From: UBA7985 sp038141425
GTDB lineage: Bacteria > Pseudomonadota > Alphaproteobacteria > UBA7985
DNA: 64,000 nt
Assembly (NCBI GenBank): GCA_038141425.1
Contig: JAYQIC010000010.1
Coordinates: forward strand, 372,001-436,000
Reading direction: 5' to 3'
Every line of letters starts with the position of its first letter. Positions within the stretch are counted from its first letter, which is position 1. Under the pieces are notes generated by a model. That model was not told where the DNA came from, did no database searches, and saw only the letters and a program-made list of their open reading frames with translations. The translations under genes were made by a program, and so were the position numbers. Below, piece after piece: positions 9,740 through 19,549 of the stretch.

Positions 9740-10917
9740 ATGCCACGCTTTGCCATTCTGCCCCCCGTGGGGCGCCCTTCGGCGTCGATTCAAGCCTCCC
9801 AGCGGCCGCGGTCCTTGCTCAAGGTGATGACGGGGCTGGTGATGGGACTGTCGATGGGACTGGCGCTGATCTCGGTCATGGCCTGGCCTCTCGCCTCCGC
9901 GCAGGCCCAGCGGCTCGAACGGGTCAGTCCTTTCCTCGAACACCCCTGGGGCATGAGTTTCATCGACGCCCAGCGCCTGCTGGTCACCGAACGCACCGGC
10001 CAGGTGCTGCTGGTCGACCTGGCTGCGGGCGCGGCAACACCGCTCTCCGGGGTGCCCAAGGTGGTCGTGGATGGACAGGGCGGGATGCTCGACGTGCTCT
10101 ATGACAGTGGTGAGGTGTTCCTGTGCTACGCGGGTCCGGCGTCGCTCGGGCGAAAGACGACCACGCTCGGGGTCGGCCGCCTCGAAGGCACGGCGCTGGT
10201 GGATTTCACGCAGGTGTTTCAGGCCGTGAACCCCGGCTATGGCTCTCATCACTTCGGGTGCCGCATCGGTCTGGACCCGGCAGACAAGCTCTATCTGACG
10301 CTGGGCGACCGCGGCGCGCGGACAGTGCGCAGGAGACCGATAACCATCAGGGCGCCGTGATCCGACTCAACCGCGATGGTTCCATCCCTGCCGATAATCC
10401 GTTTGTCGGCGTCGAGGGCGCGCAGCCCGAGCTGTTCACCATCGGCCACCGCAACCCGCAGGGGCTGGCCATCCACCCCGACAACGGTGCCGTTTGGATC
10501 AACGAGCACGGCCCCAAGGGCGGGGATGAAATCAACCTGCTCGCCGCCGGAGAGAACTATTGTTGGCCGATCTACACCTTTGGCCGCAGCTATGGCGGCA
10601 CCAAAATCGGCCAAGGCACGGGCGGACCGGGCTACGCCGACAGCCTGTGGCACTGGACCCCGTCGATCGCACCCAGCGACATGACCTTCGTCCCCGCAGG
10701 CTCGCAATTCCCTGCGTACGAAGGCGATCTGCTGGTGACATCCCTCAAGTTCCGCCAACTGCACCACGTTGAAATCGAAGATGGTCAGATCGTCTCCGAT
10801 ACCGTGATCCTGCAGGACAGCATCGGGCGCCTGCGCGATGTCGAAGTCGGTCCCGACGGCGCCATCTACCTGCTCAACGACGAGGATCAGGGCGCCCTGT
10901 ACCGCCTGAGCCGATAG
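9740..10917 (+). CDS. PQQ-dependent sugar dehydrogenase / glucose-sorbosone dehydrogenase family, exported (one frameshift)
   Basis: Six-bladed propeller of the soluble aldose dehydrogenase (Asd/GSDH) family. These are periplasmic enzymes that oxidise sugars with PQQ. Visible family blocks are LEHPWGMSFI, GYGSHHFGCRIGLDP, LGDRGARDSAQ, FTIGHRNPQGLAIHP, WINEHGPKGGDEINLL and EGDLLVTSLKFRQLHHVEI. The frame shifts by one at about 10315-10322, inside GDRGAR/DSAQETDNHQG. Corrected length is about 392 residues. ATG 9740 gives a leader with a long hydrophobic segment; ATG 9827 (MTGLVMGLSMGLALIS) gives a shorter signal peptide ending ASAQA. I keep 9740 but either is possible. It is divergent from the CMD-like gene. 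Confidence 0.85.
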
Positions 10918-11057
10918 CCGCAACCGTCGCATCGGCCTGCTGCTGATCACAGGCCCCTCGCACGTCCTTGAAACAGAATTAATTTTTGTTATTTCTAATT
11001 TAAGATTTGAGCCCCGATGCCGGTGTCGTTGACGCCAATCAGTAAGGGAGCTTCGTC

Positions 11058-11429
11058 ATGTTCAACAAAACCTTTGCCACCGCCACCCTCTGCCTGGGCC
11101 TGAGCCTCGGGCTGGGTCTCGCCAGCACGAGTGCCGCCCAAACCTACAAAACCTGGGCCGGGCGCAATGTCACCGCCGTTCAGGAGCTTCTGGCAGAAGA
11201 CCGGAGATGCCGAGACATGCGCAAGGACCTGAAGAAGGCGCTGCGAGAGGTCGAAGAGGTTTTGGAGGAAGACGGCATCCGCGAGGCGAACGCTCTGTTC
11301 TTCGACACGGCCTACGTTTACTGGTGGACGGGCAAAGAAGCCGACTGCCCCTACGCGTACCGATCCTACAAGAATCGCCTGGTCAGCTTCTACAACGACA
11401 TGCACGGCGCAACGCACCTGCCCAGCTAA
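11058..11429 (+). CDS. Small secreted protein of unknown function
   Basis: A 123-residue protein. A Sec signal peptide (LCLGLSLGLGLASTSAAQ, cleavage likely after SAAQ) is followed by a charged helical mature region. It includes RRCRDMRKDLKKALREVEEV and the tyrosine/tryptophan-rich TAYVYWWTGKEADCPYAYRS. Two cysteines remain in the mature part and could form a disulfide. The ribosome site aagggag lies seven bases before the ATG. The preceding 60 bases (10970-11020) are AT-rich and are the likely promoter. I do not recognise the family. Nothing in the neighbours (sugar dehydrogenase upstream, urate oxidase downstream) assigns a function. Confidence 0.75.
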   Translation: MFNKTFATATLCLGLSLGLGLASTSAAQTYKTWAGRNVTAVQELLAEDRRCRDMRKDLKKALREVEEVLEEDGIREANALFFDTAYVYWWTGKEADCPYAYRSYKNRLVSFYNDMHGATHLPS

Positions 11430-11529
11430 GGCTGACAAAGGGCCACAGGCCACCACCATCTCCCCGCTTTTCGTGCCGGTCGTTCAGCGCTAGAACTGAC
11501 GGGTCGAAAAGCTGGCAGATGGGGTCGCC

Positions 11530-12781
11530 ATGGATATCGCCGTTTATCCAATCCTGCTTGAATGGGCGGAAACCGCCTTCCGTATTGCGCACGTCGCCAC
11601 GGCAATCGCGTGGATCGGTTCATCGTTCTACTTCATCGCCCTCGATCTGGGCCTGCGCCGCGACGGTCCCCTGCCCGAGAAGGTCAACGGGGAAGAGTGG
11701 CAGGTCCACGGCGGCGGCTTCTTCCTCGTCCAGAAATACAACGTGGCTCCGCCCAACCTGCCCGAGCACCTGACCTGGTTCAAATGGGAGAGCTACGCGA
11801 CCTGGCTGACCGGCTTTGCCATGCTTGGTGCTGGTCTACTATCTCGGTGCTGACCTCTACCTGATTGATCCCAACGTGCTGGACATTCCGATCTGGGGCG
11901 GGATCCTAATCTCGCTGGGCTCCATTGCCCTGACCTGGGTGGTCTACGACGTGCTATGCAAGAGCGCGCTGGGCCGAGACAGCACGCGGCTGATGATTAT
12001 CCTGTTCATCATCCTCGTGGTGCTCGCCTGGGCCTACACGCAGGTGTTCAGCGGGCGGGCAGCCATGCTGCACCTCGGCGCCGCCACAGCGACGATCATG
12101 TCCGCCAACGTGTTCATGATCATCATCCCCAACCAGAAGATCGTCACCAAGGACCTGCGCGAGGGCCGAGAGCCGGACGCCAAATACGGGGTCATCGCCA
12201 AGCAGCGCTCGACCCACAACAACTACCTGACCCTGCCGGTGCTGTTCCTCATGCTCAGCAACCACTACCCACTGGTTTTCGCCAGCGATTTCAACTGGCT
12301 GATCGCGGGGCTGGTGTTCCTGATCGGGGTCTGCATCCGCCACTTCTTCAACACCCGCGACGCGCGCAAGGGCAACCCGGCCTGGACCTGGTCAGCGGCC
12401 ATGTTCCTGTTCGCCGTGGTGATTGCGCTATCGGTCTGGCCGTTCCTGTACAAGGCACCGCGGGGCGAGGCCGAAGCCGCAACGCTGGCCGCGAGCCTCA
12501 CCGCCTCGCAGACGCGGCTGATGCAAGCGCCAGAGTTCGCCGACGTACACACCATCGTGCAGAACCGTTGCACCGTCTGCCACGCCGAAGCCCCGGCCTG
12601 GCAGGGGCTGTACGGCGCGCCCAAAGCGGTTGCGCTGGAAACCCCGGAAGAAACCGCGATACACGCCAAGCGCATCTACCTGCAGTCAGCGCTGACCGAC
12701 GCCATGCCGCCCGCCAATAAATCCGGGATGCGCGCAGAAGAGCGCCTTGCCATCAAAGAGTGGTTCGAAAACTACCGCTGA
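11530..12781 (+). CDS. puuD: Membrane urate hydroxylase/oxidase with C-terminal cytochrome c domain (one frameshift)
   Basis: PuuD-type factor-independent urate hydroxylase: a multi-helix membrane domain and a C-terminal c-type haem domain that opens purine ring catabolism (urate to 5-hydroxyisourate). Visible are AFRIAHVATAIAWIGSSFYF, LPEHLTWFKWESYATWLTGF, RSTHNNYLTLPVLFLMLSNH and the haem site CTVCH near the C-terminus. The frame changes at about 11826-11830 (GFAML/VLVYYLGADLYLID). Dropping one G from the GG there restores it, giving about 416 residues. No other purine-degradation gene (uraH, allantoinase) is in the window. Its end overlaps the convergent dioxygenase gene by 10 bases. Confidence 0.9.
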
Positions 12782-13563
12782 CCGACGACGACCGGAAACC
12801 AGTCCTCGCGCAGGCGCTGCCCGGGCTGCATGTCGTGCCCCGGAAACGGCGGTGACGTCCGCCCCGGCCGCTCGACGTAGCGGGCATCATCCCCGACAAA
12901 CCGCAACGAGAAAGCCCGCCGACGCCGGGTCGACATGTTCCCGCGCGCGCCGTGCAGCACCTTGAAGTCAAAGGCCACCGCATCGCCGGGTTCCAGCGGC
13001 CATTCGAGCACGCGCATGCCCTCGGCATCGGGATCGGGCACAGGGATATAGGCGGATTCGTCGGGGTAGAACTTGTCTTCCTTCAGCCAGCGGGTCGGCA
13101 GCACCGGCTTGGGCCAACGGTGAGACCCGGCCACACAGCGCAGGGTCGCATCTTCGACCGGCTCGACCGTGGTCCAGAAACTGACCGTCTGCTGCCCCTC
13201 GACAAAATAATACGGGCTGTCCTGATGCCACGGCGTGGGCTTGCTGGTCCCCGGCTCCTTGACCAGCACGTGGTCGTGGAAGAACTGCGCGCTGCCCGAC
13301 TGCAACAGCTGCGCAGCCACACTGGCCGCTGGCGAGCGCTGCACAATCTCGGCGAAGGCCGGAATCCGGGTCCAGTTGCAGTAGTCGTCGAAGAACCGGC
13401 CGCTCTCCCCGCTCTGCAGGTTCTCAGCCGCGTAGGGACCGGGGGCGGCCATGTTCTCTTCGATGCCGTCGGCGATCTGGTCGGTCCAACCGCTGAACAG
13501 ACCCTTGATCCGCACCGCGCCGTCTCGCTGGAAGGCTTCGATGGTTGCTGCGTCGATCTGCAT
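12772..13563 (-). CDS. Phytanoyl-CoA dioxygenase (PhyH) family Fe(II)/2-oxoglutarate oxygenase
   Basis: A 263-residue non-haem iron dioxygenase. The HxD pair is in TPWHQDSPYYFVEG. The distal histidine is in DFKVLHGARGNMSTRRRRAF, followed by the arginines expected to hold 2-oxoglutarate. The family hydroxylates diverse small substrates such as phytanoyl-CoA and ectoine, and the true substrate is not evident. I chose ATG 13563 (MQIDAATIEAFQRDG) over the upstream ATG at 13638 because PhyH proteins begin with this DGAVRIKG-type strand. The gene is convergent with puuD and shares its last 10 bases with it. Confidence 0.85.
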   Translation of the reverse strand: MQIDAATIEAFQRDGAVRIKGLFSGWTDQIADGIEENMAAPGPYAAENLQSGESGRFFDDYCNWTRIPAFAEIVQRSPAASVAAQLLQSGSAQFFHDHVLVKEPGTSKPTPWHQDSPYYFVEGQQTVSFWTTVEPVEDATLRCVAGSHRWPKPVLPTRWLKEDKFYPDESAYIPVPDPDAEGMRVLEWPLEPGDAVAFDFKVLHGARGNMSTRRRRAFSLRFVGDDARYVERPGRTSPPFPGHDMQPGQRLREDWFPVVVGQR

Positions 13564-13760
13564 GCTGCGTCCCCTTGTTCCTCGCTGTTGACCGGCCCGG
13601 CCGGAAACAGGGGAGATTAGAGGCGCGGGCACAGGCAAAGGTCAATCACAAACACGCGCGGTCCCGCCGCTCAGGCGCCACCACCCTGCCCGGGCTATTG
13701 CCGGTCGCTCCAAGCCGCCTAAATCCTTGGCTGAACAACAGCTTTTGCAGGATCGATGCC

Positions 13761-14399
13761 ATGACACTGAACCGACGCAAAACACTCAGCCTGCTGGGCG
13801 CCGGTGCCGCTGCAGGTGGCGCTCTCGGCGGGCTTGCGTGGCCCGGGATGGCCGCCGCTGCAGACGAGCTGGGCACAGGAGACAGCAGCATGAGCGACGC
13901 GCTGATCATCGACGACTTTACCCAGCTGCCCGAGTCCACCATCGGCGGGCGCTGGTCCTACACCTCCGACCGCGTCATGGGCGGGGTGTCCAATGGCGGC
14001 GGCGGCTACGACGAGGTCGAAGGCCGCATGGCCATCCGCCTGTTCGGGCAGGTCAGTACGGCCAACAACGGCGGCTTCATTCAGGTCAGCCTGCGGCTCG
14101 ACCCGCGCACGCTCAACGCCGACCGCTACAAAGGCATCGAAATCGACGTGCTGGGCAACGGCGAGGACTACAACGTGCACCTCACCACCACGCGCAGCTT
14201 CCCGCCGTGGCGGTTCTATAAGCACAGCTTCGAGACCAGCGGCGCGTGGGTTCGCCATCGGCTGGCGTGGGATGATTTCACCTCTGAGACCTTCCGCCGG
14301 GCGCTGGACCCGCGCACCATCAATCGGCTCAATCTGACCGCCTACGCGCGCGACTTTGAGGCGGATCTGGCAGTCAGCCGGATCGCGCTCTTCGCCTGA
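13761..14399 (+). CDS. CIA30 (NDUFAF1-like) domain protein with twin-arginine-type leader
   Basis: A 212-residue protein. The leader NRRKTLSLLGAGAAAGGALG resembles a Tat signal (RR followed by a hydrophobic stretch). It is followed by a CIA30-type beta-sandwich: DDFTQLPESTIGGRWSYTSD, RVMGGVSNG, and a C-terminal INRLNLTAYARDFEADLAVS. Bacterial CIA30 proteins are named after the mitochondrial complex I assembly factor, but their own role is not established. Start chosen at ATG 13761. The open frame reaches back to 13545 without a better start. Neighbours do not suggest a pathway. Confidence 0.8.
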   Translation: MTLNRRKTLSLLGAGAAAGGALGGLAWPGMAAAADELGTGDSSMSDALIIDDFTQLPESTIGGRWSYTSDRVMGGVSNGGGGYDEVEGRMAIRLFGQVSTANNGGFIQVSLRLDPRTLNADRYKGIEIDVLGNGEDYNVHLTTTRSFPPWRFYKHSFETSGAWVRHRLAWDDFTSETFRRALDPRTINRLNLTAYARDFEADLAVSRIALFA

Positions 14400-14527
14400 T
14401 CGGCGGGCGACCGGCGGTGGGGGCATTTGTGGCTGGTTTTCCCGGCGTGGGCCGGTAAGCTCGCCGCTATGAAGTCTGTTTTCTCGCCCCTTGACCGGCC
14501 TCGGCCCGGTGCTGCGAAAGCGCGTCC

Positions 14528-15465
14528 ATGACCACCGTCACCAAGCAACAGCCGGTGGTGGTGATCGGCGGGGCCAACATGGACCTGACCGGACAGGCGC
14601 ACTCATCCCTGACCGCCGGTGACTCAACCCCCGGCGCGGTGCACGCAACCGCCGGCGGTGTGGGCCGTAACATCGCCGAGGCATTGGCGCGGCTGGCCTG
14701 CCCCACCCAGCTGATCACAGCACTGGGCGATGATGGCTTTGCCGAAGATATCGTCCGCCAGACCTCGGCCGCCGGTGTCGACCTGCGCGCGACGCTGCGG
14801 GTGCCCGAACACCGTTCTTCGACCTACCTGTCTGTCCTCGAACCCACCGGGGAGATGCGCGCAGCGATCAGCGATATGGCGCTGGTCGGGTCGCTGACGC
14901 CTGCCGTGCTCGACGAACGCCGCCGCGACCTCGACAAGGCACGAGCGTGGGTCATCGACGCGAACCTGAGCGAAGAGCGCTGGGCTTCCTGTTCTCCATC
15001 GCGGACCCGGCGCGCCCGATCTACGCGGAACCGGTCAGCGCGACCAAGGCGCTGCGCCTGCGGCCCCACCTGCAGCAGATCGCCATGCTGAAGCCAAACC
15101 GGCTCGAAGCCGCCGCCCTGAGCGGTCTGAGCGCTGACCAGCCCCTGAAACGCTGGCCACCGCCCTGCTGGAACGAGGCATCGGGCGGGTGGTGATCAGC
15201 GACGGCGCCAAAGGCCTATGGGGGCAGGAACGCGGGCGGAACCGTGCACCACCAGCCTGCCTTCTCGGGCCCCATCCGGTCGGTGACTGGCGCAGGCGAC
15301 ACCCTGATGGCGGCGCTGGTCGATGCGACCTTGGCGGGCTTGCCGCTGCGGGAAGCCTTGGCGCGGGCGCAGGCGGCGGCCAGCCTGTCGCTGCAATCCG
15401 CGCGTGCGATCCACCCCGGCCTGTGTCAGGCTGCGGTACAGGCTGAACTGGAGCGAGAGCCATGA
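14528..15465 (+). CDS. psuK: Pseudouridine kinase, PfkB family (about three frameshifts)
   Basis: PfkB-fold sugar kinase, inferred to phosphorylate pseudouridine because the next gene is psuG. The N-terminal block is VVVIGGANMDLTG plus HATAGGVGRNIAEALARLA. The middle reads AEPVSATKALRLRPHL then KPNRLEAAALSGLSA. The C-terminal PfkB signature is SVTGAGDTLMAALVDATLAG, whose GAGD aspartate is the catalytic base. These pieces lie in three frames with breaks at about 14970, 15147 and 15235. Order and content are complete (about 312 residues), so either the gene is recently inactivated or, more likely, the sequence carries indels. Its stop codon overlaps the psuG start (ATGA at 15462-15465), showing translational coupling. 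Confidence 0.85.
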
Positions 15466-16405
15466 CCCACCCGATGCTGACCCTGTCGAGGATGTCGCTG
15501 CCGCTCTCGCCGACGGCCAGCCGGTGGTGGCGCTCGAATCCACCATCATTTCCCACGGCATGCCCTTTCCCCGCAATGTCGAGACCGCGCTGGCGGTCGA
15601 GGCTGCGGTGCGGGAGGAAGGCGCCGTTCCAGCCACCATCGCCGTACTCGGCGGCAAGGCCTGCGTCGGGCTGACGGCCGAGCAGATCGGCTATCTGGGC
15701 GAACGCGGGCTGGACGTGCCCAAGCTTTCACGCCGGGATCTGCCGCTCGCACTGGCCAGCGGCGGCGATGGGGCAACGACCGTGGCCGCGACCATGATCC
15801 TCGCTGCCTGCGCCGGGGTGGAGGTGTTTGCGACCGGCGGCATCGGCGGGGTCCACCGCGGTGCCGAGCAGACCTTCGATGTCTCTGCAGACCTGCAGGA
15901 GCTGGCCAAGACCAACGTCGCCGTGGTCTGCGCGGGCGCCAAGGCCATCCTCGATCTGCCCAAGACGCTGGAATATCTGGAAACCCACGGCGTGCCCGTG
16001 GTCGGCTTCGGCACCGACGATCTGCCCGGGTTTTACACCACCAAGACCGGGCTTGGGGTCGACTTCCGCGCCGATACCCCGGCGCAGGTTGCGGACCTGC
16101 TGCAGGCCAAGTGGGATTTCGGCCTCAACGGCGGCGTGCTGGTGACCAACCCGGTGCCAGCTGAACAGGCGCTCGACCCCGCCCGCGTCGATGCTGCGAT
16201 CGGTCAGGCCGTGGCGGAAGCCGAGCAGCAAGCCATCAGCGGCAAGGACGCCACCCCCTTCCTGCTCGCCCGGGTCAAGGATCTGACCGGCGGTGACAGT
16301 CTGGAAACCAACATCGCGCTCATTGAGAATAACGCCCGGCTCGCCGCGCGGATCGCCACCGAGCGCCGGGCGCGCCAGGCCCGCCGGGCACATCATACGG
16401 CCTGA
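15462..16405 (+). CDS. psuG: Pseudouridine-5'-phosphate glycosidase (one frameshift near the start)
   Basis: Splits pseudouridine 5'-phosphate into uracil and ribose 5-phosphate, the second step after PsuK. Family blocks: VVALESTIISHGMPFPRN, SRRDLPLALASGGDGATTVA, FATGGIGGVHRGAEQTFDVS, GAKAILDLPKTLEYLETHG, GLNGGVLVTNPVP. The ATG at 15462 gives MTHP and then the frame must change. One missing C in the ccc at 15470-15472 restores MTHPDADPVEDVAAALADGQ. Corrected length is about 314 residues, normal for the family. It overlaps psuK by four bases and forms a two-gene operon for recycling a modified nucleoside. Confidence 0.92.
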
Positions 16406-16437
16406 CCGCCGACCCCGACAGGCCCCGAAACCGGACC

Positions 16438-17086
16438 CTAGGCGAGTGGCATTGATGCCGTCGGCGGCATCGCCGGTGGCGCCACCGCAGCTTCATCCAT
16501 GGAATAGCTCTCAAAGCTGATGTCACCGGTCCACGACCACAGTGTCAGGATTGGCTCCGCCTCCGAACGGGTCGCATGGTCTTCCCGCTGCCGTGGAGGA
16601 TGAAGCTGCCTGCCGGGCGCGGCACCCAGGTCTGGCTTAAATGCTGCCAGAACCCGTGCCGGAGAGCACGTGATAGAGCTCCACGGCGTTGTGACGATGG
16701 GAGGGGTAGAAGGTGTCCCGGTCGTGCCAGTAAATGCCCAGCCGGATGTCGTCGCTCTGCACCATGCCATCGGGACCAATGAACTCGACATAGGCCCGGT
16801 TGGTGAAAGCCGCATCGGTGAACACGCCCCGGGTTCGCCATTGGAAAGACCGGCTGTAAGCGCTCGAGCGCACCGACGATGGGGTCGCGCTGGCGATTGA
16901 GGGGCGCGAGGCTCTCGGCCAGCACCACGTCATGGTCGACGAAATCCCAGTCTGGAAGCTGCCCCTGCAGCCGCCGGACGTGCGCTGCCGTCTCCGGCCC
17001 CTGCGCCACAGGTGCGGCGGCGTAGCGGTGGGCGAACTGGTCCAGCAGGACCGACCAAGCCTGATTAGCAGGGGTGAGGTCAACAT
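16438..17086 (-). CDS. DMSP-lyase-like cupin protein (several frameshifts)
   Basis: A single-domain cupin resembling the DddL/DddQ dimethylsulfoniopropionate lyase group. The metal motif is DTFYPSHRHNAVELYHVLSG (H-x-H-x3-E-x-Y) and the second cupin strand ends PILTLWSWTGDISFESYSM. The N-terminal helical part reads QAWSVLLDQFAHRYAAAPVA then LPDWDFVDHDVVLAESLAPL. The pieces lie in different frames with changes near 17065, 16845 and 16650. The joined protein is about 215 residues, the family size. ATG 17086 is the best start, but the frame changes soon after it. It is divergent from the RpiR regulator. DMSP cleavage is inferred by resemblance; another cupin role is possible. Confidence 0.6.
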
Positions 17087-17194
17087 GGGAGGCGAACCGT
17101 ACTCTGTGTCTCCGATATGGGCGTGCAATTGCAGCAGGGTGAGAGCCTCGTCTGAAACCAGACCGACGTTTCTGGCCGGTCTCCGCCCTATCTC

Positions 17195-17210
17195 AGCGCA
17201 AAATTTCGCT
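17195..17210. promoter_or_regulatory. Candidate operator between the cupin gene and the RpiR regulator
   Basis: An imperfect palindrome, agcgcaaaatttcgct (six of eight pairs match), in the middle of the 176-base divergent interval. RpiR regulators bind inverted repeats near their own genes, so this is a reasonable but unproven site. Confidence 0.3.
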
Positions 17211-17262
17211 GATACTTCAGGGCGCTGGACAAGAGGATCGCACAACTGTACCCCGTTACCTC

Positions 17263-18229
17263 ATGAATGGCATGAATGTATCATCAGGCGCGGTTAACGA
17301 GATGGACACGCCGCGTACCACCGCCGAGGCTCCCACCCCCGCCGACCCCGGATCACCCGAGGCCGTGTTGGACCGGCTGGCTGCCGCACAGGGGGATATG
17401 CCGCCGCAGCTGCGCCGGGCTGCGACTTTCCTGCTGGAAAATGCCGCTGCAATCTCCGTCTCCTCCATGCGCCAGCTGGCCGATGCAGCCGGGGTCAAGC
17501 CGAACACACTGGTTCGGATGGCGCGCGCGCTGGGTTTTGAGGGGTTTGAGGACTTCCGCCGCCCGTTTCAGGAGCAGGTACGCCGCGGCGGCGGTCAGAG
17601 CTATACCGACCGCGCCCGCTGGCTGCAGGATCTTTCCCACGGGGGGTGAGCTGGACCGCCTGTTCGGCGATATGGCCGCGGCGTCGATGAATGGGATCGA
17701 GGCCATGTTTTCCGGCACCGACCGCGCGTCGGTACAGGCCGCGGCCCGGCAGATCCTCGAGGCGCGGGCGACCTTTGTGCTGGGCATGGGCATCGCCAAC
17801 CCGCTGGCGCGCAATTTTGCCTATCTGGCGTCCATGGCCGTCGACACCATCCAGGCGATCCCACAGGACGGCGCGCTGCCGATCGACGCGTTGGCCCGGG
17901 CGCGCAAGGGCGACGTGCTGCTCGCCATGACCTTCAAGCCCTACCGCCGCGACGTGGTCGAAGCGGTGGAGGCCGCGCAGGCGCAGGGGCTGGAGGTCAT
18001 CGCCCTGACCGACAGCCCGGCCAGCCCGATCCTCGTCGGCGCGCGCCACGGTTTTCTGGTCCCTGTTGATACCCCGCAGTTCTTCACCTCGACGGTCGCG
18101 CTGGCTGCCTTTCTCGAAACGCTGATGGCCTTCGTGATCGCAGAAGCGGGAGAAAATGTCGTGGCTTCGATTGATCGTTTTCATCAGCGGCGGCAGGCTC
18201 TGGGTATCTATCTGGACGCATCCGATTAG
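17263..18229 (+). CDS. MurR/RpiR family transcriptional regulator (one frameshift)
   Basis: Helix-turn-helix plus SIS-domain regulator. The N-terminal HTH_6 domain has AATFLLENAAAISVSSMRQL then GVKPNTLVRMARALGFEGFE. The sugar-isomerase (SIS) domain has ARATFVLGMGIANPLARNFA, KGDVLLAMTFKPYRRDVVEA and VIALTDSPASPILVGARHG. The frame changes at 17641-17646: the six-G run should be five G, giving LSHGGELDRLFGD. Corrected length is about 321 residues. SIS domains sense phosphosugars or related small molecules. Here the targets are probably the divergent cupin gene and the downstream Rieske oxygenase, which begins 19 bases after the stop. Confidence 0.9.
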
Positions 18230-18248
18230 CGGCGGAGTTATTTTGGCC

Positions 18249-19352
18249 ATGAACGAGACCTCTCCCATCATCCGGTCGCTCGAAGGGCGCTACTACACCG
18301 ACCCGGAGATTTTCGCGAACGAGCGCGCCGGGTTGCTGATGCGGACCTGGCAGTTCGCCGGTCACGTCAGCCAGGTTTCCAAGCCCGGCGATTATTTTGC
18401 CTTTGAAATGTCGGGAGAAAATCTGTTCTGCGTGCGCGACCGCGATGGCGAGGTGCGGACCTTCTTCAACGTCTGCCAGCATCGGGCGCACCAGCTGGTC
18501 ACCGGCAGCGGTCATGCCTCGCTGGTCGTCTGCCCCTACCACTCCTGGACCTACGAGCTGACCGGCCAGCTCCGCGCCGGGCCGAACATCCGCTCGGTTC
18601 CGGACTTTCCCAAGTCGGAAATCTGCCTGACCTCGGTGCGCACGGAGGTCTTCCACGGCTTCATTTTTGTCAATTTCGACGACGACGCTGCGCCCATGGA
18701 CGATTGGTTCCCCGGGGTGCGGGAGGAGTTGGGCGCCTTCGTGCCGGAGATTGACCGGCTGGCACCGCTGGAGTGGGTGGAAATCCCGGAAAAGTGCAAC
18801 TGGAAGGTTTCGATCGAGAACTACTCCGAGTGCTACCACTGCTCGATCAACCACAAGACCTTTGCCACCGGCGTGATCAAACCTGAAACCTACGACATTC
18901 AGCCCCAGGGCTATTGCCTCCGCCACACAACCGAGTGCCAGAATCTCGATCAGATGACCTACCCCATCGATCTGGAGAGCAACGATTTCGCCGGCGCGTA
19001 CAGCAGCTGGTTCCTGTGGCCGACCTTCTCGTTCCAGGTCTACCCGGGAAACCGGCTGAACACCTACCACTGGCGCCCGCACGGCCCCGATGACTGCACG
19101 GTCTGGCGCGGGTGGTACTCGATCGATGGCGAGGAAGACCCGGTCGTCCGTCAGCTGGCGATTCAGGACCGGGAAACCACGGTGGAAGAGGACATCCATC
19201 TGGTCGAGAGCGTACAGCGTGGGCTGAAGTCCAAGGGCTACGTGCCTGGTCCGCTGGTGCTCGATCCCGGCTGCGGGGTCAATTCAGAGCACTCGATCAG
19301 AGCGTTGCAGCAGTGGATGCGGGAAGGTGTCGCCGGTACCGCGCAACCCTGA
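18249..19352 (+). CDS. Rieske [2Fe-2S] ring-hydroxylating/demethylating oxygenase, alpha subunit
   Basis: A 367-residue Rieske non-haem iron oxygenase. The Rieske site is CQHRAHQLV ... CPYHSWTYEL (CxH-16-CxxH). The mononuclear iron site is in ENYSECYHCSINHKTF. This single-component alpha-subunit type includes choline monooxygenase-like, glycine-betaine (GbcA) and stachydrine (Stc2) demethylases. With the demethylating FAD/GcvT enzyme and the enolase-superfamily gene at 4-9 kb, a role in removing an N-methyl group from a betaine is a fair inference. ATG 18249 is chosen because the protein start MNETSPIIRSLEGRYY aligns with the family. The reductase partner is not adjacent. Confidence 0.88.
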   Translation: MNETSPIIRSLEGRYYTDPEIFANERAGLLMRTWQFAGHVSQVSKPGDYFAFEMSGENLFCVRDRDGEVRTFFNVCQHRAHQLVTGSGHASLVVCPYHSWTYELTGQLRAGPNIRSVPDFPKSEICLTSVRTEVFHGFIFVNFDDDAAPMDDWFPGVREELGAFVPEIDRLAPLEWVEIPEKCNWKVSIENYSECYHCSINHKTFATGVIKPETYDIQPQGYCLRHTTECQNLDQMTYPIDLESNDFAGAYSSWFLWPTFSFQVYPGNRLNTYHWRPHGPDDCTVWRGWYSIDGEEDPVVRQLAIQDRETTVEEDIHLVESVQRGLKSKGYVPGPLVLDPGCGVNSEHSIRALQQWMREGVAGTAQP

Positions 19353-19509
19353 GAACAGCAACCGGTCACGTCGCTGCGGGCCTTAATGGGGTGACAGAGA
19401 GGTAACCTGCTAACCGGCGAGGGTAAGCAGGGCCTGTTTCACGGCTGACTTTGCCTTGAGTGGCAAATCCGGAAGCCCGGTTGCAGCCGTGTCGGATTTC
19501 AGGCGGGGA

Positions 19510-19529
19510 CGGGCGACAAGTGTCGCCCG
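19510..19529. repeat. Palindrome downstream of the cold-shock gene
   Basis: A 9-bp perfect inverted repeat (CGGGCGACA / TGTCGCCCG) with a two-base spacer, 20 bases past the cold-shock stop on the minus strand. It has no T-run, so it may act as an mRNA 3' end stabiliser or a protein site rather than a classical terminator. Confidence 0.45.
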
Positions 19530-19549
19530 AAAACCGCTTCAGGCGTGGT

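Noticed and set aside
17641..17646. Phase variation of the RpiR regulator through its G6 tract
   Set aside because: Many other genes, including essential metG and holB, show the same kind of one-base homopolymer shift, so sequence error explains it better.
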